A stretch of DNA of 55,836 bases from Streptomyces sp. WAC06614 (GCF_003949795.1 NZ_RPRY01000010.1:1-55836), one strand, 5' to 3'. Shown: positions 23,140 through 33,000, numbered from the stretch's first letter. A program made the numbers and translations. The notes: generated from the sequence alone by a model not told the origin.

Positions 23140-26130
23140 ATGCTGATTCGGTTGCTGGGTCCGGTGGAACTCGCCGGGTCCGACGGCGCGCCGGTCGAGG
23201 TCGCCGGAGCCAACCGGCGGGCCGTGCTGGCGATCCTGGCGCTGGAGTTCGGGCGGACCGTCCCGGTGGAGCGGTTCTGCGAGCTGCTGTGGGGCGAGGA
23301 GCCTCCGGCCCGGTCCAAGGCGGCCCTTCAGGGGCACGTGGCAGCGCTGCGCAAGGCGCTGGACGGCTCCTCGCTCCAGGTCGTGACCCGGCCGCAGGGC
23401 TACGTGCTGACCGGCGACGCCGAGTCCGTCGACGCCCACCGGTTCGCCGCGCTGGTCGCGCGGGCCGAGGCGGAGCCGGACCGGGCGGGGGCGGCCGCCC
23501 TGCTGGACCAGGCGCTCGGCCTGTGGCACGGGAGCGCGCTCGCCGGGACCCCCGACACCGACCTGCGCCGCTCCCTGGCCTCGCAGCTCGACACGGCGCG
23601 TACCCAGGCCCTGGCGGCCTGGGCGGAACGGCTGCTGGACCTCGGTTCCGGGTCTGCCGCCGTGCCCGCACTGGAGCGGGCCGTACGGGACGACGGGCTC
23701 CAGGAGCCCCTCGCCGCCCTGCTGATCCGCTGCCTGGACCAGGCCGGCCGGGGCTCGGAGGCGGCGGCCGTCTACCACCGGGTCAGGACCCGGCTGGACG
23801 AGGAACTCGGCATCACGCCGGGCAGGGTGCTCCAAGCGGCCTTCGCATCGGTCGGTGCGGGCCCGGCGGACCGGTCCGCGGCGCCCGCAGCACCTCCGTC
23901 CACGGTCGCCGCCGCACTCCCGCACGCGTTCCCGACCCCCGCCGCACCCCCGTCGGCGTCCGCGGTCGCCGCCGCACCCCCGTCCGCGGCCGCCGCCGTT
24001 TCCCCGCGCGCGGTCGCTGCCGCCCCGTCGTCCGCGTTCTCGTTTCCCGCCGCCTCCCCGTCCTCGTCCGCGGGGGCCGCCGCCGTCCCGCCCGAGGTGC
24101 CCGGAGGGCCCGGCGCTCCCGGGGTGCCGGCGGTCCCCGGGGCGCGGGCTCCCCTGCCCGCCGGCCCCGCCGGGCGCATGCTGCCGCGCCGGCCGCCCGG
24201 CTTCGTGGGCCGCGAGGCCGAGTCGGCCCTGCTCGACGCGGAGTGCGGGCCGGAGCGCACCGGCGGCGGCCTCGCCGTGGTCGTCGGTCCCGCCGGTGTG
24301 GGCAAGACGGCCACCGTGGTGCGCTGGGCGCACAGCAGGGCCGCCGGGTTCCCCGACGGCCAGCTCTTCGTCGACCTGCGCGGCTTCGATCCGGCCGGGC
24401 CGGCCGACCCGGCCGAGGCCCTGGAGAAGTTCCTGCGCGCGCTGGGCGTGCCGCCCACCGCCGTCCCGCAGGACCCGGCGGGGCGGGCGGCGCTCTACCG
24501 GGAACTGACCCGGCACAAAAGCCTCCTGGTCGTGCTGGACAACGCCCGCAGTGCCGCCGAGGTCACCGCACTGCTGCCGTCGGGCACCCGCTGCGCCACC
24601 GTCGTCACCAGCCGCAACACGCTGGAGGACCTCCTGGTCACCGACGGCGCGGTCGTGGTCCGGCTGGGCACGCTGCCGCCGGGAGAGGCCCGGCAGCTGC
24701 TGGAACGCCTGCTCACTCCCGCCCGGGTGGCGGCCGAGCCCGAGGCGTCCGAGCGGCTGGCCGCGCTCTGCGGCCGGCTGCCGCTGGCGCTGCGGATCGC
24801 CGCCGCGCGGATCGCCGCCCGGCCCGACTGGACGATCGGCCAGCTCGTCGACGAGCTCGCGGACGAACGGACCCGGTTGCAGGCCCTGGACACCCAGGGC
24901 TCGGTCAGCGTGCGCACCACCCTGACCCTGACGCACCCGCACCTCGACGGGACGGCCGTACGGCTGCTACCGCTGCTGACCCTGCATCCCGGGCCCGAGA
25001 TCGACGCGTTCAGCGCCGCCGCCCTGCTCGGCAGCAGCGCCGCCGACGCCCGCCGGGCCCTGGACTCGCTGGCCGCGTACCACCTGCTCGACGAAGGCAC
25101 ACCCGGCCGGTACTCCCACCACGAACTGATCCGCCTGCACGGCACGGAGCTGCTGACCGAGCGGCCGATGGCCGAACGACGGCGGGCGGCGGCCGGGTTG
25201 CTGGAGTACGCGCTCGCGACGGCCGACCGGGCGGCCGCCCTGCTCCAGCCGCAGGTCCGTCCGCTGGAACGGCGGACCGGCGGACAGCCGCAGGAACTGC
25301 CCCCGCTCACCGACGTCCGCTCGACGCTCGCCTGGTTCGACGGCGAGGAGCCGGTGATCCGCGGCGTGGTCCTCGCCGCGGCGGAACAGGGCCGCCACGT
25401 CCCCGCCTGGCAGCTGGCCCACTCGGCCGACGCGCTCTACCGGAGCAGTGGGCGGCCCGCCCACGGGCTGGAGTGCCTGCGCGCCGGTCTCGAAGCGGCG
25501 CTACGGACCGGCGACCGTACGGCGACGGCCCGGCTGGAGGCCCTCACGGCCCGGGCGCTGTGCGCGACCGGAAGACCGCAGGAGGCACTGCCGCCGGCCA
25601 TCCGGGCGGCGGAAGGGACCGGCCCGCAGGACGGCGACGCGCACGTCCTGGCGCTCTCGGTGCTCGTGCGGGTGCTGACCGGCCTGGGCCGGCTCGCGCA
25701 GGCGGAGCAGGTGGCGCGCACGGCACGGGCGCTGGTCGGGGACCCGCGGCCGACCGGGCACGCGGTCTGCGTCCTGGCCGCGGCCGCCGAACTGGACCTC
25801 CGCTCGGGCCGGGCGGACCAGGCGCTGCGGCACGCCCGGCAGTGCCAGGACCTGTTGGCGGACCGTCCGGAAGTGCCCGCGCGCCTGCTGGCCCTGGAGA
25901 CCGAGGCACGCGCGCTGCACCTGCTCGGCCGCGGGGCGGAGGCGGAAGCGCGGTGGACCGAGGCGCTCGCGGGCTGCGAGAGCGCCGGCGTTCCGGCCCT
26001 CCGTGCGCTGGTGGAGCGGCGGCTCGGGGCGTTCCTCGCCGAGTCCGGCCGGTTCGTGGAGGCCGCCGGACACCTGAGCCGCGCCGCCGAGTGGTACGGC
26101 CGGACGGGCTCCGCCCAAGGCTCCGCGTAG
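23140..26130 (+). CDS. AfsR/SARP-like regulator with BTAD, NB-ARC and TPR regions (third of three)
   Basis: A 996-residue protein. The winged helix starts MLIRLLGPVELAGSDG; the BTAD region ends near VYHRVRTRLDEELG. An unusually long Ala/Pro/Ser linker (about residues 245-345) follows, then NB-ARC with Walker A GPAGVGKTATVVRW, Walker B LLVVLDNARSA and LPLALRIAAARIA. The C-terminal region is TPR-like and Arg/Ala-rich. It is closest in layout to the first regulator. The linker-coding DNA is locally repetitive (CCGCCGCACCCCCGTC-type units), so length may vary between strains. It is divergent from the second regulator and ends before a tandem repeat. Confidence 0.92.
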   Translation: MLIRLLGPVELAGSDGAPVEVAGANRRAVLAILALEFGRTVPVERFCELLWGEEPPARSKAALQGHVAALRKALDGSSLQVVTRPQGYVLTGDAESVDAHRFAALVARAEAEPDRAGAAALLDQALGLWHGSALAGTPDTDLRRSLASQLDTARTQALAAWAERLLDLGSGSAAVPALERAVRDDGLQEPLAALLIRCLDQAGRGSEAAAVYHRVRTRLDEELGITPGRVLQAAFASVGAGPADRSAAPAAPPSTVAAALPHAFPTPAAPPSASAVAAAPPSAAAAVSPRAVAAAPSSAFSFPAASPSSSAGAAAVPPEVPGGPGAPGVPAVPGARAPLPAGPAGRMLPRRPPGFVGREAESALLDAECGPERTGGGLAVVVGPAGVGKTATVVRWAHSRAAGFPDGQLFVDLRGFDPAGPADPAEALEKFLRALGVPPTAVPQDPAGRAALYRELTRHKSLLVVLDNARSAAEVTALLPSGTRCATVVTSRNTLEDLLVTDGAVVVRLGTLPPGEARQLLERLLTPARVAAEPEASERLAALCGRLPLALRIAAARIAARPDWTIGQLVDELADERTRLQALDTQGSVSVRTTLTLTHPHLDGTAVRLLPLLTLHPGPEIDAFSAAALLGSSAADARRALDSLAAYHLLDEGTPGRYSHHELIRLHGTELLTERPMAERRRAAAGLLEYALATADRAAALLQPQVRPLERRTGGQPQELPPLTDVRSTLAWFDGEEPVIRGVVLAAAEQGRHVPAWQLAHSADALYRSSGRPAHGLECLRAGLEAALRTGDRTATARLEALTARALCATGRPQEALPPAIRAAEGTGPQDGDAHVLALSVLVRVLTGLGRLAQAEQVARTARALVGDPRPTGHAVCVLAAAAELDLRSGRADQALRHARQCQDLLADRPEVPARLLALETEARALHLLGRGAEAEARWTEALAGCESAGVPALRALVERRLGAFLAESGRFVEAAGHLSRAAEWYGRTGSAQGSA

Positions 26131-26134
26131 GCCC

Positions 26135-26190
26135 GTCCGGAGGGCCGTCCGGAGGGCCGTCGGGAGGGCCGTCGGGAGGGCCGTGCGGAG
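26135..26190. repeat. 12-bp tandem repeat between regulator and sigma factor genes
   Basis: Four complete copies of GTC(C/G)GGAGGGCC (26135-26182) and a partial fifth fill almost the entire gap between the convergent regulator and ECF sigma factor genes. Self-complementary parts (GGCC) may let it fold weakly, so it may double as a terminator. Confidence 0.75.
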
Positions 26191-26196
26191 CGCTGC

Positions 26197-26739
26197 TCAG
26201 ACGGCCGTGGCCCGGGCGGACGCCTCCATGACCGGCCGCAGCCGGCGGATGGCGTGGTGGTTGCGGGACTTGACGGTGCCCAGCGGGACGCCGAGGAGCT
26301 CGGCCGTCTCGGCCAGCGAGCGCCCTCTCAGGTGCAGTTCGACGACGACCTCACGCTGGTGCGCGGGGATCTTGGCGAGCAGGGCCATGATGTCGCGGGC
26401 GGCGAGAACCTCGTCGAAGGGATCGCGGTGATCCGGCCTGTCCTCACCGACCGCGTCGGTGACCTCCTGCACGCGGGCCGCCCGCATGCGGTGGTGGTCG
26501 ATGGCGATCCGGCGGGCGACGGTGAACAGCCACGGCCTGGCCTTCTCCGGCCCCTCCGCGAAAACTTCCGGGTTCTGCCAGGCCCGCATCAGCGTCTCCT
26601 GGTAGATGTCCTCGGCCCGTCCCCGGTCGCCCCGGGTGATCCGCATCAGGGCCCGCATCAACTGCACTCCGTGCACCCGGTGGAGGTCGGCCAGCGTCTC
26701 CTCGTCCAACGTCGAGTGCACCGTGTCCGTCGTGCCCAT
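26197..26739 (-). CDS. ECF sigma factor, SigK/SigL-like
   Basis: A 180-residue sigma-70 family protein of only regions 2 and 4. Region 2: LMRALMRITRGDRGRAEDIYQETLMRAWQNPEVF and RPWLFTVARRIAIDHHR (the -10 recognition segment). Region 4: LLAKIPAHQREVVVELHLRGRSLAETAELLGVPLGTVKSRNHHAIRRL, the -35-binding helix-turn-helix. The W-L-x-T-V-A-R-R form is common to Streptomyces SigK/SigL-type ECFs. No zinc-containing anti-sigma factor is adjacent. ATG 26739 is 8 nt from AGGA; ATG 26745 is only 2 nt away and less likely. Confidence 0.92.
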   Translation of the reverse strand: MGTTDTVHSTLDEETLADLHRVHGVQLMRALMRITRGDRGRAEDIYQETLMRAWQNPEVFAEGPEKARPWLFTVARRIAIDHHRMRAARVQEVTDAVGEDRPDHRDPFDEVLAARDIMALLAKIPAHQREVVVELHLRGRSLAETAELLGVPLGTVKSRNHHAIRRLRPVMEASARATAV

Positions 26740-26814
26740 CCCCATGTTCCTGCCCTTCGCATTGCTGTGACGCCTCCATGGACCACGATGGCGAAGGCCG
26801 CCAACGAAGGGCCA

Positions 26815-26824
26815 AGGACGTCCT
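26815..26824. promoter_or_regulatory. perfect palindrome AGGACGTCCT upstream of sigma factor gene
   Basis: A 10-bp perfect palindrome about 75 nt upstream of the sigma factor start and 12 nt downstream of the preceding gene's stop. It could be an operator of the sigma gene promoter; no -35/-10 pair was confidently assigned beside it. Confidence 0.3.
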
Positions 26825-26836
26825 AATGCGAGGGCG

Positions 26837-27271
26837 TCAGCGGGGTGGTGCGGGCACGGCCGGTGGGCGGGCGTCGAGCGGGTCGAAGGCGTCCAGGAGC
26901 CGTTGGACGCCGTCGTCGCCGAAGCGCCGGATCAGGATCGCGGCCCAACCGGCGAGCGCCGCGCGGTCCTCGTCCGCCCACAGGTGCGCGGCGGGGTGCT
27001 CGTCGACCACCATGACCTCGGCGATCAGCCGCAGTTCCGCGTCGGGGAGCGGACAGGGCTGGTCCGCCAGGTCCTGGAGGGCGAGCCGGCGGGCGAGCGC
27101 GACGGCCTCCTGCGCACCCGGGAACGCCGCCGACCCGGCGGGGCCGGATCCCGCGGCGGGAGCGGGCTCCCCGGGATCGGCCCCGGCCATGGCGTCGACG
27201 GCGGCCGCGCACTGCGCCGCCCAGGCGCCGGCCAGCCGCCGCACCCGCGCTTCCTCGTCCTTGTCGGTCAC
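26837..27271 (-). CDS. hypothetical protein next to ESX locus
   Basis: A 144-residue protein I do not recognise. It is helical, with an Ala/Gly/Pro-rich insertion (about residues 25-50) splitting two helical blocks; the second contains LRLIAEVMVVDEHPAAHLWADEDRAALAGWAAILIRRFG. No signal peptide or membrane segment. It starts at GTG 27271 without an obvious SD. It lies 37 nt beyond the mycosin stop and about 100 nt before the sigma factor, all on one strand, so it may belong to the end of the ESX operon. A cytoplasmic helper or immunity role is possible but unproven. Confidence 0.6.
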   Translation of the reverse strand: MTDKDEEARVRRLAGAWAAQCAAAVDAMAGADPGEPAPAAGSGPAGSAAFPGAQEAVALARRLALQDLADQPCPLPDAELRLIAEVMVVDEHPAAHLWADEDRAALAGWAAILIRRFGDDGVQRLLDAFDPLDARPPAVPAPPR

Positions 27272-27308
27272 GGCACCAGGATGCCATCCCCGCCGTCCGG
27301 TGCCGGGC

Positions 27309-28568
27309 TCACGAGGGCCCCGGGCGCCAGCTGCGGCGCCGGCCCCGGGGCACCACCACGGCGGCCGCGGCGACGGCCGCGACCAGGGCCGCGGCGCCCC
27401 CGGCCACGGCGAGGCCCTGCCCGGCGGCCGGGTGGCCGGGTGCGGCGGGCAGCGGGGGCAGGGCGGCCGGTGCCAGGACCGGTGCGACGGTGCCCGCGGC
27501 CTCCCCCGGCAGCTCCGCGGTGACCGCGGCCACCGGATCGACGCCGGCGTAGGCGGTCCGCGCACCGGCCGGGCCGGCCCAGGCCCGGTAGGAGGTGGCC
27601 TTGAGCCGGCTCTCCAGCTGATCCACCGTCAGTCCTGGCCGGTAGCCCAGGACCAGCGCCGCGGTGCCCGCGACGAAGGCCGCGGCGCAGCTCGGCCCGC
27701 TCGCCGTGAAGTGGCCCCGGCCGCCGGGACCCGTGCCCATCACGGCGACCCCGGGCGCGAGCAGGTCGGGGCGGCCCGCCGCCGGGCCGGGCTCGGCGGG
27801 CGTACCGTCCGGGGAGAGTGCGGCGACCGTGAGCGCCCCCGGTGCCGGACGGGCCGGGGCGGGCTCGGTGCGGCCCTGGCCGTCGTACCCGGCCGGGGCG
27901 ACCAGCAGGGCGCCCTTGCCGCGTGCGTACGCGACGGCCTCCGCGGGACCGCCGTCCGGCCCGGGCAGCGGCACGGCCACGGCGATCACGCGGGCCCCGG
28001 CGTCGGCGGCGGCCCGGATGCCCCGGGCGAGCAGGTCGGCGTCGGTCGCGCCGGTGTCGTCGGTGACTCCGACCGCGAGGACCCTGGCCCGGGGCGCGAT
28101 CCCGGCGAAGCCCACGTCGGTCCGGGGCCGGGCGGCGATCAGAGCGGCGAGGAAGGTGCCGTGGCCGACGCAGTCGCGGGTGGAGTCCCCCGGTCCGGAC
28201 AGGCGGGGACCGGCGGTGAGCCGGCCTTCGAGGTCTCCTGACGCCCCGTCGACCCCGGAGCCGACGACCGCGACGGTCACCCCGGCGCCCTCGCTCAACG
28301 GCCACACCGCGTCCGGGCGCAGGAAGGCCTGCGGCCACGGCGTACGCTCGCTGCGTTTGCCTGACGCCTTGACGCAGCCGTCGCGGGGCTGGGCCACGCG
28401 CTGGGCGAGGGTGGGCAGCGAGCCCGCCTCGGGGCCGGCCGGCGGTCCGTCGGCCCGCGCGGGTGCGGGCGCCGCCAGGGCGAGGACGGCCGCGAGGGGC
28501 ACGGCGAGCGCCGCCGCCCGGGACGGTGTGGAGCCAGGGACCGCCCTTGCGCTGGTGCGCAGTTCCAC
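27309..28568 (-). CDS. mycP: mycosin-like subtilase of type VII secretion, catalytic residues divergent
   Basis: A 419-residue S8-fold protein with signal peptide (AALAVPLAAVLALAAPAPARA), subtilase domain, Pro-rich linker and C-terminal membrane helix followed by RGRRR: the mycosin layout. His136 (GHGTFLAALIA) and Ser293 (GPSCAAAFVAG) align with the family, but the Asp motif reads AVVGSGVDG (Gly103 in place of Asp) and the oxyanion Asn motif reads PAGYDG (Tyr228). Mycosins stabilise ESX membrane complexes independently of proteolysis, so an inactive protease could still work. GTG 28568 follows GGGGGAAGA and is 16 nt from the upstream gene. Confidence 0.85.
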   Translation of the reverse strand: MELRTSARAVPGSTPSRAAALAVPLAAVLALAAPAPARADGPPAGPEAGSLPTLAQRVAQPRDGCVKASGKRSERTPWPQAFLRPDAVWPLSEGAGVTVAVVGSGVDGASGDLEGRLTAGPRLSGPGDSTRDCVGHGTFLAALIAARPRTDVGFAGIAPRARVLAVGVTDDTGATDADLLARGIRAAADAGARVIAVAVPLPGPDGGPAEAVAYARGKGALLVAPAGYDGQGRTEPAPARPAPGALTVAALSPDGTPAEPGPAAGRPDLLAPGVAVMGTGPGGRGHFTASGPSCAAAFVAGTAALVLGYRPGLTVDQLESRLKATSYRAWAGPAGARTAYAGVDPVAAVTAELPGEAAGTVAPVLAPAALPPLPAAPGHPAAGQGLAVAGGAAALVAAVAAAAVVVPRGRRRSWRPGPS

Positions 28569-28584
28569 TCTTCCCCCGTGCGGG

Positions 28585-29979
28585 TCAGGAGCCGGTGCAG
28601 TGGGCTCGTACGGCGGAGGCGGCGTGGTGCGCGTAGGTCTTGGTGCTTCCCGACCAGTCCTGGCCACGGGTGTGCAGCAGGACGGCGATACGGCCGCGGG
28701 AGAGCGGGAAGGTCCCGCCGTCGACCCACTGGCCGCGACGGGACACCTGCGGCACCGAGAAGGAGCCGATGGTGCCGCTGCCGGGGTCGAACTGGTTCTG
28801 CACGGTGTAGTGGGTCGGGTTGCCGCCGACGGACACGACGTCCCGCGCGCCGGGGACGTAGACCGAGATCCGGCAGGAGCCGGTGGCCACCCGGCCGGTC
28901 TCGAACGTCCACAGCACGGAGTTGCCGTCGTCCTTGGCGGCCTCGCCCGACATCGGGACGGCCGTGTACATCCCGGTGCAGCCGTCGCCGGTCCAGCCGC
29001 CCTCGGAGCGGCTCAGCCAGCCCTCGTTGCCCCGTTCGAACCAGCCGCGCTGGCGGTACCCGGTCCCGGCGGCCCCGCAGCCGCGGCCGGCGACGGCAGT
29101 GAACGTGGGGGCCGGGGCGGGCTGCGGCGGCTTCTCCGGATCGGGCCTGGACGGGGTGCCGCCCCCCTTGTCGCCGCCGGGCCCGGGGGCCGGGGCCGGG
29201 CCGTGGGGCGCGCCGTCGCCGGCCGGGCCCGTCTGCGGGACGGGACCGGGCCCCTGCGCGGGCGCGCCGGCCGCGCCCGGGGCGGCGGGCGTGGCGGTGT
29301 CGCGGGGGTCGGCACCCGGCACGAACGCGTCGCCGGTCTCGCCCTCCCGCGTGTACCCGGCCGCGGCGGCCGGGTGCGGTCCGCCGTCGGGAGCGGAGCC
29401 GTGGGACAGCGGGGCCAGGACCAGGGGCAGCCCGATCAGGAGCGCACCGGCGGTCGCGGCGGCGATGATCACGGGCCGGGGAACCCGCCCCTCCGGCTGC
29501 TCGGCCTCCTCGGACGGCTGCACGGAACCGGTCCCGTCGCCGGCGGCGACGGCCGGGGCCGCCGACGGGGCTGCCGTCGCGTCCGGGGCGGTGGCCGGGG
29601 CTGCGGCCTGGGCCGTGGCCGGGTCCGCAGCCGTGGCCGGGGTGCCCAAGTCCGTGGCCGCGCCCGGATCCGGAGCCGTGGCCGGGGGCGGTTCGTCGCG
29701 TGGCGGTGTCGCGCCGCGGGTGGGCGTCCTCGGGGCCGTGTCCGGGTGCGCAGGGTGTGCGGTGGGGGCCGGCCCCGTCGGCTTCACGGCCTCCTCCGGT
29801 GTCGTCGTGGCGGGCTCGTGGGCCGCCTCGTCCCACCCGGCCAGCCAGTCGACCCCGTCCAGCCGTACCCGGGCCGCCGCGGACGGCCGGTCCGGCTCCT
29901 GCCGGGCCGCTTCGCCCCTCGTGCCGTCCACCTGTTCACCTCTGGTCACTCGTCTCTCGTCTCTTGTCGCTCGTCTCAT
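28585..29979 (-). CDS. membrane-anchored surface protein of ESX locus
   Basis: A 464-residue protein. Residues 1-165: cytoplasmic, disordered, very rich in Ala/Pro/Thr. One transmembrane helix at about 170-195 (PRPVIIAAATAGALLIGLPLVLA). A Pro/Gly-rich stalk follows. The last ~150 residues are a beta-rich domain with Cys near each end (GRGCGAAG, DGCTGMY, GSCRIS, AHCTGS) and a strand pattern (VLWTFETG, CRISVYVPG, HYTVQNQF) resembling golvesin-type ligand- or surface-binding domains. It lies between the giant toxin-like gene and mycP. The start could be ATG 29979 or GTG 29949; neither has a strong SD. Confidence 0.75.
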   Translation of the reverse strand: MRRATRDERRVTRGEQVDGTRGEAARQEPDRPSAAARVRLDGVDWLAGWDEAAHEPATTTPEEAVKPTGPAPTAHPAHPDTAPRTPTRGATPPRDEPPPATAPDPGAATDLGTPATAADPATAQAAAPATAPDATAAPSAAPAVAAGDGTGSVQPSEEAEQPEGRVPRPVIIAAATAGALLIGLPLVLAPLSHGSAPDGGPHPAAAAGYTREGETGDAFVPGADPRDTATPAAPGAAGAPAQGPGPVPQTGPAGDGAPHGPAPAPGPGGDKGGGTPSRPDPEKPPQPAPAPTFTAVAGRGCGAAGTGYRQRGWFERGNEGWLSRSEGGWTGDGCTGMYTAVPMSGEAAKDDGNSVLWTFETGRVATGSCRISVYVPGARDVVSVGGNPTHYTVQNQFDPGSGTIGSFSVPQVSRRGQWVDGGTFPLSRGRIAVLLHTRGQDWSGSTKTYAHHAASAVRAHCTGS

Positions 29980-30047
29980 GCCTCGCCCGTACCTCCGGCC
30001 CTACGGCCGCCTCGGTGCTGTCAGTTCACTCCTCGGCCGGACCACCG

Positions 30048-33000
30048 CTACAGCGCCACCCCGACCAGGGCCTCGGCCACGTCGTCGGCCAGGCTCCGGG
30101 TGTGGATCGACCGCAAGCGGTCGGAGGTCAGGGGTTTGCCCGGCTGTTTGGCACGGTTCGCGAGCTGGAGCAGGTCGGCCCGCTGCTGCGCGCTCACCTG
30201 CGCGTCCTGCTCCAGGCCGAACACCTTGCGGACCAGCGGGTCGAGCTGCTCGGGCGTGCTCACCCCGCCGAGGCCGAACTCCCGGGCCATGAGGTCGCTC
30301 AGCCTGCGCCCGTCGGCGAGGGAGACGGGGTCGGGCAGGCCCGGCTCGTCGGTGAGGCCGCGCACCAGGTGCACGACGTCCTTCATCCGGGCGACGTCGG
30401 TCGCCGTGACCGGCGCGCCGCCGATCGCCTGCGGAGCCCTGAGCAGTGAGCTGGCCCGTCGCTGGAATCCACTGGGCCGTCGGCCCTGGGCGCCCGTCTG
30501 CCGTGCCAGGTCCTCCAGTTGGGCGACGCCCAGGCTGATCCGGCCGTCGGACCGGCCGTCGGTCTCCGCGTGCAGCGTCACCAGGGAGTCGATCCCTCCG
30601 TCGGTCCGGCCCCCGTCGCCCGTACGGTGCTCGGGGTCGCGCAGCACGACGTCCTGGACCAGCTCGATGTGACGGGGGGTCATGACGCCGCCGCTGCGCA
30701 GTGGCTGGATCGCCTGGCGTTGGGCCAGACGTACGCCCAGCAGGTCGTGGAAGGCGCTGAGCACGGCGTCCGACTTCGCGCCGAGCCCGGTCACCGGCTC
30801 CTGCGGGTGGAGCTGCGAGGCGACCGTCACCACCGGGGGCCGAAGGCCCTGGTCCGCCTTCCACAGCGCCACCTTGGCCACGTGGTCGGCGAACTTCTCC
30901 AGCCGCTTCACGGCCGTGACGCTCAGCGGGGCGCCCGCCGGTCCCACCGGCAGCTCGATCTTCGCGTCCTGGTGGCCGGCCCTCACCACGGCGGCGAGGG
31001 GGTTGCTGAAGCTGCTGCCCTCCAGTCCCAGCTCGGCCCAGCTGTCGAAGAAGGACTCGCCCTTCGCCCTGCCGTGCAGGGAGAAGTACCACGCTTCCCC
31101 TGACTTGCCGTAGGAATCACCGGTCAGGCCGATGAGTGCCCGGGTCGCGTTGACCATCCAACCGGACTCCGCCCGGGCCCACTCGGCCCGTTCCGCTTGC
31201 GCGTCGGGGTGCGCCGCGAGCTTGCGCTGCTCCTGCCGGGCCTGCCGGATGCCGTGCAGGCTCTGGGCCAGCCGCAGCCGGGCGTCGTCCACCCCGATCT
31301 CGCCGCGCGCCGCGGAGGCCTCCAGCTCGTGTGCCACCGCCTCGATGTCGGCCCCGTAGTGCGCGAGGTTCGCCTCGACGGCGTCGCGCATGTCGTTCCG
31401 GATCGCCTTGCGCTGGTTGAAGTTCTGGAGGGCGAGGTGGTGGGTCTTGTCCTGGCTGGTGACGACGACGGGAGCGAAGTGGTAGCCGACGCCGTCGGCG
31501 TGCTCGTCGGGAACCCCCTCGTCCGTGCCGCGGGCGTAGTCCTGTTCGTAGGCGCGCAGCCCGTTCTCGATCGACGAGGGTACGGACTGGATGACGTAGC
31601 CGTCGCCCGGGTCCATGGCGAAGGCCCGCGCATTGATGCCCAGGCGCTCGCTCACCTCGCGCCAGCGCAGCGCGGCGTCCGTCTCGCGCGCCGCGCGGTA
31701 CTGAGCCGTCCCGTACTCGGCTCCCGGTACGGGCCATTTCCCGGCCTCGGTGTGCCGGCCCTGGCCGATCAGTGCCGCCGCCCGGCCGAGGTCCGCCTCG
31801 TCGGGGTCGCCGTCCGGCCCCAGCAGACGGCCCACCTCTTCCGCGAGGTGCGCGATGCCCGAGACCTCGGCGTTGTTCGCGGTGTTGATCGGGGCCGTGA
31901 CGGTGGTGCCCGTTCCCCCGCGCCCGGGCGGCCGGACGTCCTGGAGCAGGATGTGCGAGTGGTCCCCTCCGAGCACGTCCGCCGAGAAGTCCCGGCACAC
32001 GTCCTTCGGGGCGCCGGCGAACTGCGGTGCGACCTTGTGGAGGGTGCGCGGCTCCCCGTCGTGGTCGAAGGTGATCCGGGTCTCCGGATCGACGACCAGG
32101 CGCACGTCGCTCCCCGCCAGGTCCAGCTTCCGCCGGGCGTCGTCCACCAGCTCGGGGAGCGCGTAGAACTCCCGCACCGGGCCGTCGTGATCGGCGATGG
32201 CGAGCGTTCCGTCACCGGACACGCGGAGCTCGGGGTGCGCCGGCACCTCGACCGGCCTGGCAGGTTGGTAGACGGGGAAAGAGCTGACGCCGGTGAGGGT
32301 TCCCATGACGAAGTCGAGCTCGTCCTCGGGCTTCATCACCGATTCGAGCCGGCTCGGCAGCCGGTAGGCGAACGGAGCCTTCGCCAGCCGTTCGGCGGGG
32401 GACGCGCCTTCCAGCTGCGCCCCGGGCGGCGACACCAGGGTGTATTCCGTGAGGAGACGGCTGGGCTTTGCCGCCTGGTCGGGCACGCCCGGTCGGTGGC
32501 CGAGCACATCGCCCAGGTCCGCACCGCCGGGCGGGGCGAACCAGGTGGCCGGGCCGGGCCCGGGGCTGTGCCGGACGTCGTCGGTCCCGAAGGACTCCGC
32601 GCCGTCGAGGGGCGTCAGGGCGGGATCCTGCCCGCCTTCCCCGCCGGTGACGGCGGTGTACCCGTCCGGTGCGTCCGCGGCGTTCGGCGGCGTGCTGCCG
32701 TCGGGCGGCAGATGGGCGCCCAGCGGCTGCACGGCGACCTCCGCCGCGTCCTTCGGCAGCGTCAGCCGCAGCCACTGTCCGCCCGTGTTCACCACCGGAC
32801 GGCCTGAGCCGTCGAAGCCGGCCCCCGGGCCCACCACGAGGTGCCCGGTGCCCGTGGCGTCCGTACGGTGCGGCGCCGTCGCCTGCGGCACGAACCACAG
32901 CGTCCCGTCCGGAACGTACGCTTCCAGGTCCAGGCCGGGCAGCAGCCGCCGCAGCTCCCGCAGCACGTCGGCCGCGTACGATCCCTCGCCGCCCCGGCCC

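Noticed and set aside
20168..23146. A 992-codon open frame on the + strand opposite the second AfsR-like regulator
   Set aside because: It is the GC-rich antisense shadow of a gene with clear BTAD and NB-ARC motifs; its own product is Arg/Gln/His/Gly-rich with no domain.
26197..27271. The 144-residue protein considered as the anti-sigma factor of the ECF sigma
   Set aside because: It lies upstream, not downstream, has no membrane helix and no H-x-x-x-C-x-x-C zinc motif.
28585..29979. Surface protein considered as EccE
   Set aside because: It has a single membrane helix after a long disordered N-terminus and a beta-rich exported domain, unlike EccE with two N-terminal helices and a cytoplasmic domain.
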